Shown: positions 1 to 7,901 of the stretch, piece by piece
How positions within the stretch are numbered: the stretch's first letter is position 1
Layout: each line of letters begins with the position of its first letter
Source: Marinobacter sp. EhC06
Lineage (GTDB): Bacteria > Pseudomonadota > Gammaproteobacteria > Pseudomonadales > Oleiphilaceae
Direction: 5' to 3'
Assembly (NCBI RefSeq): GCF_001650915.1
Contig: NZ_LXYO01000036.1
Coordinates: 62,001-126,000, forward strand
Length of the DNA: 64,000 bases
Position numbers and translations under genes: made by a program
The notes under the pieces: model-generated
Told to the model about the DNA's origin: nothing
The model's input: only the letters and a program-made list of their open reading frames with translations
Databases searched by the model: none

Positions 1-327
1 TCCTACGACCAGCCGGTGAAACTGTATTGGGGAGTGCGTCGGCATGAAGACATGTACCTTCGCGCCCTGGCACAGCAGTGGCAGGACGAGTGGCCGCGTT
101 TCACGTTCCTGCCGGTGGTGGGGGATGATGAGGATAATGACTGGGCCGGCCATCACGACCAGCTGGTTCGCGCGGTGCTCGCTTCCGGAATGGACTGGAA
201 CAACGTGGAAGTCCATGCCAGCGGTTCGCCCACCATGGTGTACACCCTGATGGATGCCCTGGTAGATGCGGGCTTGCCTGAAGAGGCGTTCTTCTCTGAC
301 GTGCTGGAGTACGCACCAAGGACCTGA
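1..327 (+). CDS. C-terminal part of an NAD(P)H-flavin/ferredoxin reductase-like protein (5' truncated by window)
   Basis: The reading frame is open from base 1, so the gene starts outside the window and only about 108 residues are visible. They match the end of the NAD-binding half of the ferredoxin-NADP reductase superfamily (Fre/LuxG or CDP-6-deoxyglucoseen reductase type). The visible signs are a short KLYWGVR strand, a GSPTMVYT nucleotide-binding turn, then a helix and the FFSDVLEYAP ending typical of this group. The protein would pass electrons from NAD(P)H to flavin or to an iron-sulfur partner. The N-terminal FAD domain, and any 2Fe-2S domain, lie outside the window, so the exact subfamily cannot be fixed. 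It converges on hemY with a 1-base gap. Confidence 0.7.
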   Translation, partial: SYDQPVKLYWGVRRHEDMYLRALAQQWQDEWPRFTFLPVVGDDEDNDWAGHHDQLVRAVLASGMDWNNVEVHASGSPTMVYTLMDALVDAGLPEEAFFSDVLEYAPRT

Positions 328-328
328 A

Positions 329-1570
329 TCAGGCCCTTGGCATTGGCAGTTCCGGCAGCCCGTTATCCTTGGCCAGTCCCTGCATAAGCAGTTTCACGCT
401 GGCTTCTTCCTCGCCCATGTGGGCATTCAGGCGACTCAGCTCCGCCAGTGCCTCCCGGCTGCGCTTCAGCCGGAGGCTGGTTTCGAAATATTCCCGGGCC
501 TTGCCCCAGAGTTCGTTGCGCAGGCTCAGCCGCCCGAGGGCCAGCAAGAGCTCGGGGTTATTCGGCCGGTCCTTCAGCCATTGTTCGGCCAGTAACAGCT
601 GCTCATCCGGTTTCTGACCCTTCACCCGCCCGTAGAGGTTGATCAGCTCATCGCTCCAGTGGTTGCGCAGCACCTTGCGTAACAGGGTTTCGGTCTGGAC
701 CTCGTCGCCAAGGCTGGCAAGCAGGCGGGCGTAATCCCGGATGGTGTATTCGTCGCGGCGCAGAAAGCCGGGGAGTTCGTCCCAGAGCCTGGTCAGCGGT
801 TCCAGCGATGCGTCAGGATCCTGTTTCTGCTGGCGCCGGCAATCCTCCGCGGCACGCTCCAGCAGATTGTGCCAGACCTGACGTTCAAGATCATTGAGTT
901 CGTCTTCCGAAAGCACGCTGCGTTTGCGAAGTTCCGGCAATAATCTGGACAGTTCGCGCCAGTCTTCCAGGCGCAGGTAGGTGTTTTTCAGCAGCTTCAG
1001 TACAAAGGGATGATGGGGCGACTGCTTGCGCAGGCGAATCAGGGTCGCCAGGGCCTGCTCCAGCCGGTTGCCCGCCAGTTGCAGTTGGGCCTGGGTGATA
1101 CCCACTGCCATGTCGGAGCCCGGGGTGCTGTCGAAGGCCTTGCGCAGCAGTTCATCCACCGCCTCGTGATCGCCTGATTCGAACGATGCCTGGGCTGCCG
1201 CCAGGTAATTGATCAGGGGTGTGTCGGCATGGCTGGCGGAGGATGTCAGCAGTTTCCGGGCTCTGGGCCAGTTGCCCTCGGCCAGCGCCAGAAGACCCTG
1301 AGTGGTCCGCCGCCGGGCCCGGCGCTCATTGCCCCGGGCAATCCAGCCAGCCACCAGGCCGGTGCTGGTTCTGAGCCTGCGGATAACGTTGATGGTCAGC
1401 ACGGTCAGGACGATCAGGGCAACGATAACGCCCAATCCCACCCAGAAGTTGGTCTCGATCAGGTAATGCCCCAGACTGATCCGGATGTAGCCCAGGTCAT
1501 ATTGCAAACCGAGGGACAGGCCGGTGCCTATCAGCAGCGCCAGCAGAATAATCAGTAACAGGCGAATCAT
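329..1570 (-). CDS. hemY: HemY, membrane-anchored TPR protein of the heme operon
   Basis: 413 residues. The N-terminus has two hydrophobic segments (about 1-22 and 42-62) followed by an arginine-rich turn; the rest is helical and TPR-like, as in the HemY_N/TPR family. The family lies at the end of hemC-hemD-hemX in proteobacteria. It is an inner-membrane protein whose exact role in late porphyrin synthesis is unsettled; it is unrelated to the protoporphyrinogen oxidase also called HemY in Bacillus. Its start overlaps the hemX stop (ATGA), so the two are probably translationally coupled. The name rests on architecture plus operon position. Confidence 0.9.
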   Translation of the reverse strand: MIRLLLIILLALLIGTGLSLGLQYDLGYIRISLGHYLIETNFWVGLGVIVALIVLTVLTINVIRRLRTSTGLVAGWIARGNERRARRRTTQGLLALAEGNWPRARKLLTSSASHADTPLINYLAAAQASFESGDHEAVDELLRKAFDSTPGSDMAVGITQAQLQLAGNRLEQALATLIRLRKQSPHHPFVLKLLKNTYLRLEDWRELSRLLPELRKRSVLSEDELNDLERQVWHNLLERAAEDCRRQQKQDPDASLEPLTRLWDELPGFLRRDEYTIRDYARLLASLGDEVQTETLLRKVLRNHWSDELINLYGRVKGQKPDEQLLLAEQWLKDRPNNPELLLALGRLSLRNELWGKAREYFETSLRLKRSREALAELSRLNAHMGEEEASVKLLMQGLAKDNGLPELPMPRA

Positions 1571-2691
1571 GAATCGTCGCCTCCGTTACCGCCACCGGCG
1601 TTACCCTCGCCATTGCCGTTGTTGGCATTAAGGCGCCCTGCCAGACGTTCCTTGAGCAGGTCCAGGGACTGACTGATATCCGGCAGTTCCGGGTCCACGT
1701 TCTTACCAGCCAGCTCAGCCAGGGTGTCGCTCAGGGCGGCGACCCGGGGGTTGCTGGCGTTGTACCAGTCCTCAATGGTGGTCCTGGCTTTGGTCAGCGC
1801 CCGCTCATACAGCGGCTGATTGCCCCGCAGTACTGCCATTTCGGCCTCTTCCAGCATGAGCTGGAGATTGAGTCGGGCATAGGCGCTCTGGTCCGGGGAC
1901 AGCAGGGGCTTTACCGGCTCGTCCATGCGGCGCACAACGACCACCTGCATCAGGGTTGATTTCACCTTGTTCCAGGCCCGTGCAACGGCGCCGGGTTCCC
2001 CGCCGGTTTCAGCGCTTTCTTCCGTACCGGCGTTGACGACAAAGCCGGGGGCATTCTCGCTGATCAGGGCCTGGTCGGTGAGCTGGTGAATGCTGTCGAT
2101 GGCGGCTTCCAGTTTCAGGTAGAGACCGGTCCGGTCCACACCGGTAAGACCCTTGAGCGCCAGGATTTCACGGGCGAGCTGCTGGCGAACCGGGTACACA
2201 CCGATGTCGTCGGATTCGGCCAGTACTTCATCGGCCGCTTCCAGGGCCGACATGGCGCCGCGAATGTCTTTCTCGATCATCAACCGCTGATTGGCAATGC
2301 GCAGCAGGTATTCCGCCTCTGCCAGCAGCCAGTCAGTGCGTGTGCGATTTCCGGCTTCCAGCAGTTCACGGGCATTGTGGTCGATCTGACGCTGCTGGGT
2401 GGCGATCAGCTCCCGCTGGCTTGCCAGTTTCTCTTCCAGGGACTGAAGGCGCTGGCTCTGCTGGCTGCCGCGGTCACCATAGCGATCTTCCAGCTGGGCG
2501 GTATCCTGTTGCAGGCCCTGGAGTGTCTGCATCACGGCCTGATGGTTGTTCCACTGCTGCCAGCTCCAGAGGGCCAGGGCGACAGCGATGATCAGCGCAA
2601 TGATGGCAACTAGCCATACTGGCCAGAGCTTCTGGCGGGCTGGTGGTTCCTTGGAAACGGTTGCGGGCAGTTGATTCGTTGTCTCTGTCAC
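1567..2691 (-). CDS. hemX: HemX, single-pass membrane coiled-coil protein
   Basis: 374 residues: a short cytoplasmic N-terminus, one transmembrane helix at about 24-46 (WPVWLVAIIALIIAVALALW), then a long Gln-rich coiled coil and a helical domain. This is the HemX family, often annotated as uroporphyrin-III C-methyltransferase, but no SAM-binding methyltransferase motif is visible and that activity should not be assumed. The last 20 or so residues form an odd Gly/Asn/Asp low-complexity tail. It is the third gene of hemC-hemD-hemX-hemY, 8 bases after hemD, and probably helps organise heme enzymes at the membrane. Confidence 0.9.
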   Translation of the reverse strand: MTETTNQLPATVSKEPPARQKLWPVWLVAIIALIIAVALALWSWQQWNNHQAVMQTLQGLQQDTAQLEDRYGDRGSQQSQRLQSLEEKLASQRELIATQQRQIDHNARELLEAGNRTRTDWLLAEAEYLLRIANQRLMIEKDIRGAMSALEAADEVLAESDDIGVYPVRQQLAREILALKGLTGVDRTGLYLKLEAAIDSIHQLTDQALISENAPGFVVNAGTEESAETGGEPGAVARAWNKVKSTLMQVVVVRRMDEPVKPLLSPDQSAYARLNLQLMLEEAEMAVLRGNQPLYERALTKARTTIEDWYNASNPRVAALSDTLAELAGKNVDPELPDISQSLDLLKERLAGRLNANNGNGEGNAGGGNGGDDS

Positions 2692-2699
2692 GGGCGTCC

Positions 2700-3509
2700 T
2701 TACTTGGCTTTTCCGGAGCCACCGTCCCGGCCGGCAAGTTGCGCTGCAACCGTGGCCACGATGTCGTTATCGGCAAGGCTTCCTGGTATACACGGATTTC
2801 GGAATCCCGCTGCCCGGGCCTGTTCGGCAACCCGATCTGCGGGAACAATCAATAACCTATCGTATAGATTATGGCTGCTATTCGCACATAGTGCGATGAG
2901 ATTGTTCAAGGTTTCTCCAGACAGGGCGACGATGGCCTCCGGAGCAAAGGTGTCAAGGGTGGCCCGGATCTGCTCCGGAGAGTGGTCCGGGCGGAAGCGG
3001 CGATACAGGGGCAGGAGGGTGACCCGGGCGCCACGGGATTCGAGGGTTTCCCGGATCAGTTCGCGCCCGGTTTCACCACGGGCGAGCAGAACCCTTTCTC
3101 CTTGCAGGTTTTGCAATGACGGCAGCGCCAGGAGCGCCTCGCTGGTCCAGCCTTCGGGCGGCCTGCGTGGGCTCAGGCCGTGTTCGGCAAGCACTGCCGC
3201 CGTGCCGGCGCCAACCCCATACCAGCGGATACCCATGGGAATCTGGGGCCACCAGGTGTCCACCTCTTCCAGCAGAAGGCGGGCGGCAAACGGGCTGACC
3301 GCGATCACATGGGAAAATTCATCCAGGCTCAGGATAAGAGTCCGCCGCTCGGGTGTTTCCGGCAGAGGTTCCCGGTCAATCAGTGACAGGATACGTACAT
3401 CGGCGCCGGCTGAGCGAAACCGGCTGGCGAGCCGGGAGGCCTCGGGTTCGGGCCGGCAGATCAGAATCCGCCGGCCGTTCAGATCGGGCTCAGGTGGGTG
3501 TGTGGCCAT
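2700..3509 (-). CDS. hemD: Uroporphyrinogen-III synthase
   Basis: HemD closes and rearranges hydroxymethylbilane to uroporphyrinogen III, the branch point to heme, siroheme and cobalamin. The 269-residue product shows the two-lobed pattern of the family: an N-terminal ILICRPEPEASRLASRFRSAG strand-helix, a central SPFAARLLLEE segment, then GVGAGTAAVL and a second lobe with LLARGETGRELIRETLESRGA. The frame stays open to 3677, but that extension is only hemC antisense-frame sequence. I place the start at the ATG at 3507-3509, where family similarity begins, overlapping the end of hemC by 20 bases. Sequence conservation in HemD is always weak; the position after hemC supports the call strongly. 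Confidence 0.9.
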   Translation of the reverse strand: MATHPPEPDLNGRRILICRPEPEASRLASRFRSAGADVRILSLIDREPLPETPERRTLILSLDEFSHVIAVSPFAARLLLEEVDTWWPQIPMGIRWYGVGAGTAAVLAEHGLSPRRPPEGWTSEALLALPSLQNLQGERVLLARGETGRELIRETLESRGARVTLLPLYRRFRPDHSPEQIRATLDTFAPEAIVALSGETLNNLIALCANSSHNLYDRLLIVPADRVAEQARAAGFRNPCIPGSLADNDIVATVAAQLAGRDGGSGKAK

Positions 3510-4431
3510 AGATTTCAGCCAGCACCTTGTCGGCTCCGAGAGCCAGCAGATCCTCGGCCAGTTCCCGGCCCAGGCGTTCGCCTTCGGCCCTTGGCGCACG
3601 GCCTTCCACCCGGAAGATCTGGGTGCCATCCACGGCGCCCACAAGGCCCCGAAGCCAGATTGTATCGTCGTCCTCAAGAAGCGCGTACGCCGCGATTGGC
3701 ACCTGACAACCGCCCTCCAGGCGACGGTTTAGAGCCCGTTCGGCGGTGACGCGATCCCAGGTGTCTTTGTGCTTCAGGGGTTCAAGCATGGCTAGCAGAT
3801 CCTGGTCATCGACCCGGCATTCAATGCCCAGGGCGCCCTGGCCGACAGCCGGCAGCGAGACGGTGTCTGGCAGGCAGTAGCGGATGCGCTCGTGAAAGCC
3901 CAGACGCTTCAGGCCCGAACTGGCCAGTACGATGGCGTCATATTCGCCGGCATCAAGCTTGGCCAGCCGGGTGTTGACGTTGCCACGCAGCACGCGAATC
4001 TCCAGGTCCGGGCGATAGGCCCGAAGCTGGGCCTCCCGGCGCAGGCTGGCAGTGCCGACCACGGCACCGTGGGGCAGGGCGTCAACGTTGTCGTAGTGAT
4101 TGCTGACGAAGGCGTCGGTCGGGTCTTCCCGCTCGCAGATAGCCACCAGCCCCAACCCTTCCGGAAACTCCATGGGCACGTCTTTCATGGAGTGCACTGC
4201 CAGGTCGGCCCGGCCGTCCAGCATGGCTTCTTCCAGTTCCTTGACGAACAGGCCCTTGCCGCCGATTTTGGCCAGGGGCACGTCCAGGATCTTGTCACCC
4301 TGGGTCTTGATCTTGACCAGTTCCACGGTGATGTTGTCGTGCAGCCTTTCCAGTTCGGCCTTGATGAATTCCGCCTGCCACAGCGCCAGTGCGCTGCTGC
4401 GGGTTGCAATGCGAAGGGTACGTTTGGACAT
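3490..4431 (-). CDS. hemC: Porphobilinogen deaminase (hydroxymethylbilane synthase)
   Basis: Joins four porphobilinogen molecules into hydroxymethylbilane in the cytosol. About 313 residues, the usual length. Visible family marks are RIATRSSALALWQAEF at the start, IGGKGLFVKELEEAML, AVHSMKDVP, VGTASLRREAQL, and EGGCQVPIAAYA, which contains the cysteine that holds the dipyrromethane cofactor. I prefer the ATG at 4429-4431; a GTG three codons upstream (4440) is the alternative. It opens the minus-strand hemC-hemD-hemX-hemY operon, directly downstream of algR as in Pseudomonas. Confidence 0.96.
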   Translation of the reverse strand: MSKRTLRIATRSSALALWQAEFIKAELERLHDNITVELVKIKTQGDKILDVPLAKIGGKGLFVKELEEAMLDGRADLAVHSMKDVPMEFPEGLGLVAICEREDPTDAFVSNHYDNVDALPHGAVVGTASLRREAQLRAYRPDLEIRVLRGNVNTRLAKLDAGEYDAIVLASSGLKRLGFHERIRYCLPDTVSLPAVGQGALGIECRVDDQDLLAMLEPLKHKDTWDRVTAERALNRRLEGGCQVPIAAYALLEDDDTIWLRGLVGAVDGTQIFRVEGRAPRAEGERLGRELAEDLLALGADKVLAEIYGHTPT

Positions 4432-4524
4432 GACACTCACTGTCGGTTCGAAAAAATGTCCGCCAAGGTTACCTTGTAGCGGCAGAAAAGTCCCGCGGCT
4501 ACCACCTTTGGGAGCGCTATGGAT

Positions 4525-5274
4525 TCAGCCTGGCTGATGCTCCTGAAGCCACTGCCGCACGTTGCTGGCATGGCGGCGGCTGACCGGGAGCTCGCCCTGT
4601 CCATCCCGGAGCAATACCAGATTGTGACCATCCGGCGTCCGTTTCAGTGCCTGGATAAAGCGTACACCTACCAGCGTGTTTCGATGGATTCGCAGCAGGA
4701 TGCTCGGGTAACTGTTTTCCAGCTCCTTGAGGGTATAGTCACACACGGTCTCACCCCGGGCATGGTGGATGGTGACGTATTTCTGATCCGCCTCGCAGTA
4801 GAGGATTTCCGACAGATCGATCAGCTCGGTGCCCCGGTGGGTGCGCACCGCCAGCTGCTCCTGGCTCTGGCCGGCCTGGCCATTCAGCGCCTGCAACTGC
4901 ACCCGGTTGACCCTGCCGGCCCGGGCCAGGGCATCTGCCAATGCCTCTTTGCGAACCGGTTTGAGCAGATAGGCGATGGCCTGAACGTCGAACGCCTGGA
5001 TGGCGTAATGGTCGTAGGCGGTGCAGAAAATCAGGGCGGGCGGATTGGCCAGCTGGCTCAGGCGGCTGGCAGCCTCCATCCCGTCCATGCCCGGCATCCG
5101 TATGTCCAGCAGCAGAATGTCCGGCTCAAGGTCCGCCACCTGTTTCAGCGTGCTGTCGCCGTCCACGGCCTCACCACAGGCCTGGTACCCCGGTAACGCC
5201 TCCACCAGTCGACGGATACGTTCCCGGGCAAGGGGTTCGTCATCTGCGATCAGGACGCTGCGGGTATCAGTCAT
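4525..5274 (-). CDS. algR: LytTR-type response regulator, AlgR family
   Basis: 249 residues with an N-terminal receiver (VLIADDEPLARERIRRL; phospho-acceptor Asp in ILLLDIRMPGMDG; switch Thr in IFCTAYDHY and Lys in LLKPVRKEAL) and a C-terminal LytTR DNA-binding domain (LFCEAD-like ILYCEADQKYVTIHH; LLRIHRNTLV). It is the cognate regulator of the kinase encoded just upstream. In Pseudomonas the AlgZ/AlgR pair controls twitching motility, alginate and virulence genes; pilT and pilU also occur in this window, but a regulatory link is only inference. The ATG at 5272-5274 fits AlgR; a GTG at 5307 overlapping the algZ stop is an alternative start. Confidence 0.9.
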   Translation of the reverse strand: MTDTRSVLIADDEPLARERIRRLVEALPGYQACGEAVDGDSTLKQVADLEPDILLLDIRMPGMDGMEAASRLSQLANPPALIFCTAYDHYAIQAFDVQAIAYLLKPVRKEALADALARAGRVNRVQLQALNGQAGQSQEQLAVRTHRGTELIDLSEILYCEADQKYVTIHHARGETVCDYTLKELENSYPSILLRIHRNTLVGVRFIQALKRTPDGHNLVLLRDGQGELPVSRRHASNVRQWLQEHQPG

Positions 5275-5303
5275 GGTTTGTCTCGATTCTCTTTTTTCGG
5301 GAT

Positions 5304-6344
5304 TCACTTCTTACGGGGTTTCTGTTCGCCAGCCTTTTGCCGCGGCAACCTCAGGGTAACGGTATACACATCGTTCTGATGGCTGTGTTTCAACACCGCC
5401 GGTTCGCCGAACAGCGCCCGAAGCCGGGACTGTATGTTGGCAAGCGCCATACGGTTGCCCTCGTGTTGCTGGTTATTCTGGTCCGGCTTCGGGTTCTGTA
5501 CCAGCAGGTAGACAAACTCGCCTTTGGCCTGGGCCTCGATCCGCACGGTGCCGCCGTCCGGGCGGGGCTGAATGCCGTGGTAGATGGCATTCTCCACCAG
5601 GGGCTGCAACGTGAGCGGTGGGATAGCCTGTTGCTCGAGGCCCTCCTCAATCTGCCACTCCAGCTTCAGACGGTCGCCCAGACGCAGTGCCTCGATGGCA
5701 AGGTAGCGTTGGCAAAGTGCCAGTTCCCTGGACAGCGGGATCAGCTGATCGCCGGTGCGAAGGCTGGCGCGAAACAGTTCCGACAGATCCAGCACGGCCT
5801 CTTCCGCCCGTTCCGGGTTGACCGCAATCAGGCTGGCGATGGTGTTCATGCTGTTGAACAGGAAGTGGGGCTGTATGCGAGCCTGAAGCGATGCCAGGTG
5901 CGCCTGCATTTCCGCCTCCCGCTGCTGTTGCCACTGGTGTTGCAGGTAAAAATAGCGCAGCACCATGAGCACGATCAGCAACGCCAGCAGCATTTTCTTG
6001 GCCACGCCCTGCCAGACAGCCACGCCGTCCTGGGGGTGCAGTACGCTGTCGGCAAACAGGCTGAACGCCAGCACATCCAGCAGCACAATGGCGACAATGG
6101 TGGTCGTTGCACCGGAGACGGACATCCGCGCAAGCCTGGCTCGCAAAAGGCAGATCAGGGCGGCACTGGTCAGGGTGGTCCACTGCACGAACAGCGACAG
6201 CAGTCCGAAGTAATTCCAGTCGATCCAGCCACGGTCCGCCTGCACGATGGCGAGCACCAGAACCAGTAGTTCACTGGTCACCAGCAACAGGAACACGGCC
6301 CTCACCCGGCACAGGTCCGGAACGAAGAACTCGCTCTCTGTCAC
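5304..6344 (-). CDS. algZ: LytS/AlgZ-type membrane sensor histidine kinase
   Basis: 346 residues. The N-terminal half has about four hydrophobic segments (residues 14-160). It is followed by the His_kinase domain with QPHFLFNSMNTIASLI (phospho-accepting His) and an ATPase domain with PLVENAIYHGIQP and the Gly-poor ending of the LytS/FimS class. It lacks the classical HATPase G-boxes, as AlgZ does. Its stop overlaps a possible GTG start of algR, so they form one operon. Divergent from argH across a 119-base gap, matching the Pseudomonas order argH / algZ-algR-hemC-hemD. Confidence 0.88.
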   Translation of the reverse strand: MTESEFFVPDLCRVRAVFLLLVTSELLVLVLAIVQADRGWIDWNYFGLLSLFVQWTTLTSAALICLLRARLARMSVSGATTTIVAIVLLDVLAFSLFADSVLHPQDGVAVWQGVAKKMLLALLIVLMVLRYFYLQHQWQQQREAEMQAHLASLQARIQPHFLFNSMNTIASLIAVNPERAEEAVLDLSELFRASLRTGDQLIPLSRELALCQRYLAIEALRLGDRLKLEWQIEEGLEQQAIPPLTLQPLVENAIYHGIQPRPDGGTVRIEAQAKGEFVYLLVQNPKPDQNNQQHEGNRMALANIQSRLRALFGEPAVLKHSHQNDVYTVTLRLPRQKAGEQKPRKK

Positions 6345-6463
6345 ACCTTTGTCCCCGTTACGGGGTGTCTCCTTTACCCGGGTCAGAATGGTATACTCCC
6401 GCCACGTTCAATGTACCCAGTTCCCGCCAGATGATGCCGGGCTGTCAGCAGGAAAGATAGACC

Positions 6464-7873
6464 ATGACGGATCAGAAAAAGTCTGACCAGACCACAAGCT
6501 CTGAAAAACCCTGGGGCGGACGCTTCAGCGAACCTACCGATGCCTTTGTTGAAAAATTTACCGCATCCGTGGGATTTGACCAGCGCCTGTACCATCACGA
6601 CATCACCGGCTCCATCGCCCATGCCACTATGCTGGCGGAGGTTGGCGTGCTCACCACCGAGGAGCGGGACCAGATCATCGAAGGCCTGAAAGGGGTCAAG
6701 GCGGACATCGAGGCCGGCAATTTCCAGTGGTCTGTCAGCCTTGAAGACGTGCACATGAACATTGAGGCGCGCCTGACCGACCGTATCGGGATCACCGGCA
6801 AGAAACTGCACACCGGCCGTAGCCGCAATGACCAGGTGGCCACGGATATCCGTCTGTACCTGCGGGACGAAATCGATGTCATTGCCGAGGAACTGAAGCG
6901 CCTGCAAGCGGGCCTGCTGGATCTGGCCGAGCGCGAGGCGGATACCATCATGCCCGGCTTCACCCATCTGCAGACCGCCCAGCCGGTCACCTTCGGGCAC
7001 CACCTGCTGGCCTGGTACGAAATGCTGGTACGGGATGCCGAGCGCCTGCAGGATTGCCGCAAGCGGGTCAACGTGATGCCCCTGGGCGCAGCGGCCCTGG
7101 CTGGCACCACCTATCCCATCGATCGGGCGATGACCGCCAGGCTGCTGGGCTTCGACCGGGCCAGCGAGAACAGCCTGGACTCAGTCAGCGACCGGGACTT
7201 TGCCATTGAGTTCTGCAGCTTTGGGGCGCTGCTGATGACGCATCTGTCACGGTTCAGCGAGGAACTGGTGCTCTGGACCTCTGCCCAGTTCGATTTCATT
7301 GATCTGCCGGATCGCTTCTGCACGGGCTCGTCCATCATGCCGCAGAAAAAGAATCCGGATGTGCCGGAGTTGGTGCGGGGCAAGACCGGTCGCGTCAACG
7401 GCCACCTGATCAGCCTGCTGACCCTGATGAAGAGCCAGCCGCTGGCCTACAACAAGGACAACCAGGAAGACAAGGAACCACTGTTCGACACGGTCGATAC
7501 CATCAAGGGCTGTCTGAAAGCCTACGCCGACATGATTCCGGCCATTCGCTCCAAGGCCGACAACATGCGGGTGGCGGCCAAGCGCGGTTTCTCCACCGCC
7601 ACCGATCTGGCAGATTACCTGGTGAAGAAAGGCGTGCCTTTCCGGGATGCCCATGAAATCGTTGGCAAGTCAGTGGCGTTTGGTGTGGCTGAAGGGCGTG
7701 ACCTGTCTGATATGACCCTGGAAGAGCTGCAGCAGTTCTCCGATCACATTGGCGCTGATGTCTTTGACGTGTTGACCCTGGAAGGCTCTGTCCAGGCCCG
7801 GGATCACCTCGGTGGTACAGCGCCGGACCAGGTGCGCGCGGCTGTTGGCCGGGCGCGCAGTCAGTTGGGCTGA
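6464..7873 (+). CDS. argH: Argininosuccinate lyase
   Basis: Last step of arginine synthesis: splits argininosuccinate into arginine and fumarate. 469 residues, typical for the family. Visible marks: WGGRFSEPTDAFVEKFTAS at the N-terminus, HTGRSRNDQVATD, the catalytic His in GFTHLQTAQPVTFGH, and the flexible signature loop GSSIMPQKKNPD, which carries the catalytic serine. A good ribosome site (AGGAAAG) precedes the ATG. A TATACT hexamer at 6392-6397 is a plausible -10 element, but I see no matching -35. It converges on the GGDEF/EAL gene. Confidence 0.97.
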   Translation: MTDQKKSDQTTSSEKPWGGRFSEPTDAFVEKFTASVGFDQRLYHHDITGSIAHATMLAEVGVLTTEERDQIIEGLKGVKADIEAGNFQWSVSLEDVHMNIEARLTDRIGITGKKLHTGRSRNDQVATDIRLYLRDEIDVIAEELKRLQAGLLDLAEREADTIMPGFTHLQTAQPVTFGHHLLAWYEMLVRDAERLQDCRKRVNVMPLGAAALAGTTYPIDRAMTARLLGFDRASENSLDSVSDRDFAIEFCSFGALLMTHLSRFSEELVLWTSAQFDFIDLPDRFCTGSSIMPQKKNPDVPELVRGKTGRVNGHLISLLTLMKSQPLAYNKDNQEDKEPLFDTVDTIKGCLKAYADMIPAIRSKADNMRVAAKRGFSTATDLADYLVKKGVPFRDAHEIVGKSVAFGVAEGRDLSDMTLEELQQFSDHIGADVFDVLTLEGSVQARDHLGGTAPDQVRAAVGRARSQLG

Positions 7874-7899
7874 CCCATTCCGCGTTTGCGGGGCGGGTC
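7872..7899. terminator. Possible stem-loop between convergent argH and GGDEF/EAL genes
   Basis: GACCC and CCGC pair with GCGG and GGGTC around a GTTT loop, with a 3-base internal loop. It sits exactly in the 28-base convergent gap. There is no U-tract, so it could be a weak or Rho-assisted terminator, or only an mRNA-end stabiliser. Confidence 0.35.
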
Positions 7900-7901
7900 C
7901 G

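Noticed and set aside
2671..3732. 353-residue plus-strand ORF
   Set aside because: Antisense to hemD/hemC; composition is Arg/Ser-rich, typical of a GC-rich shadow frame.
6369..6397. Full sigma-70 promoter for argH
   Set aside because: TATACT is good, but no -35 hexamer lies 16-18 bases upstream; TTTACC is only 13 bases away.
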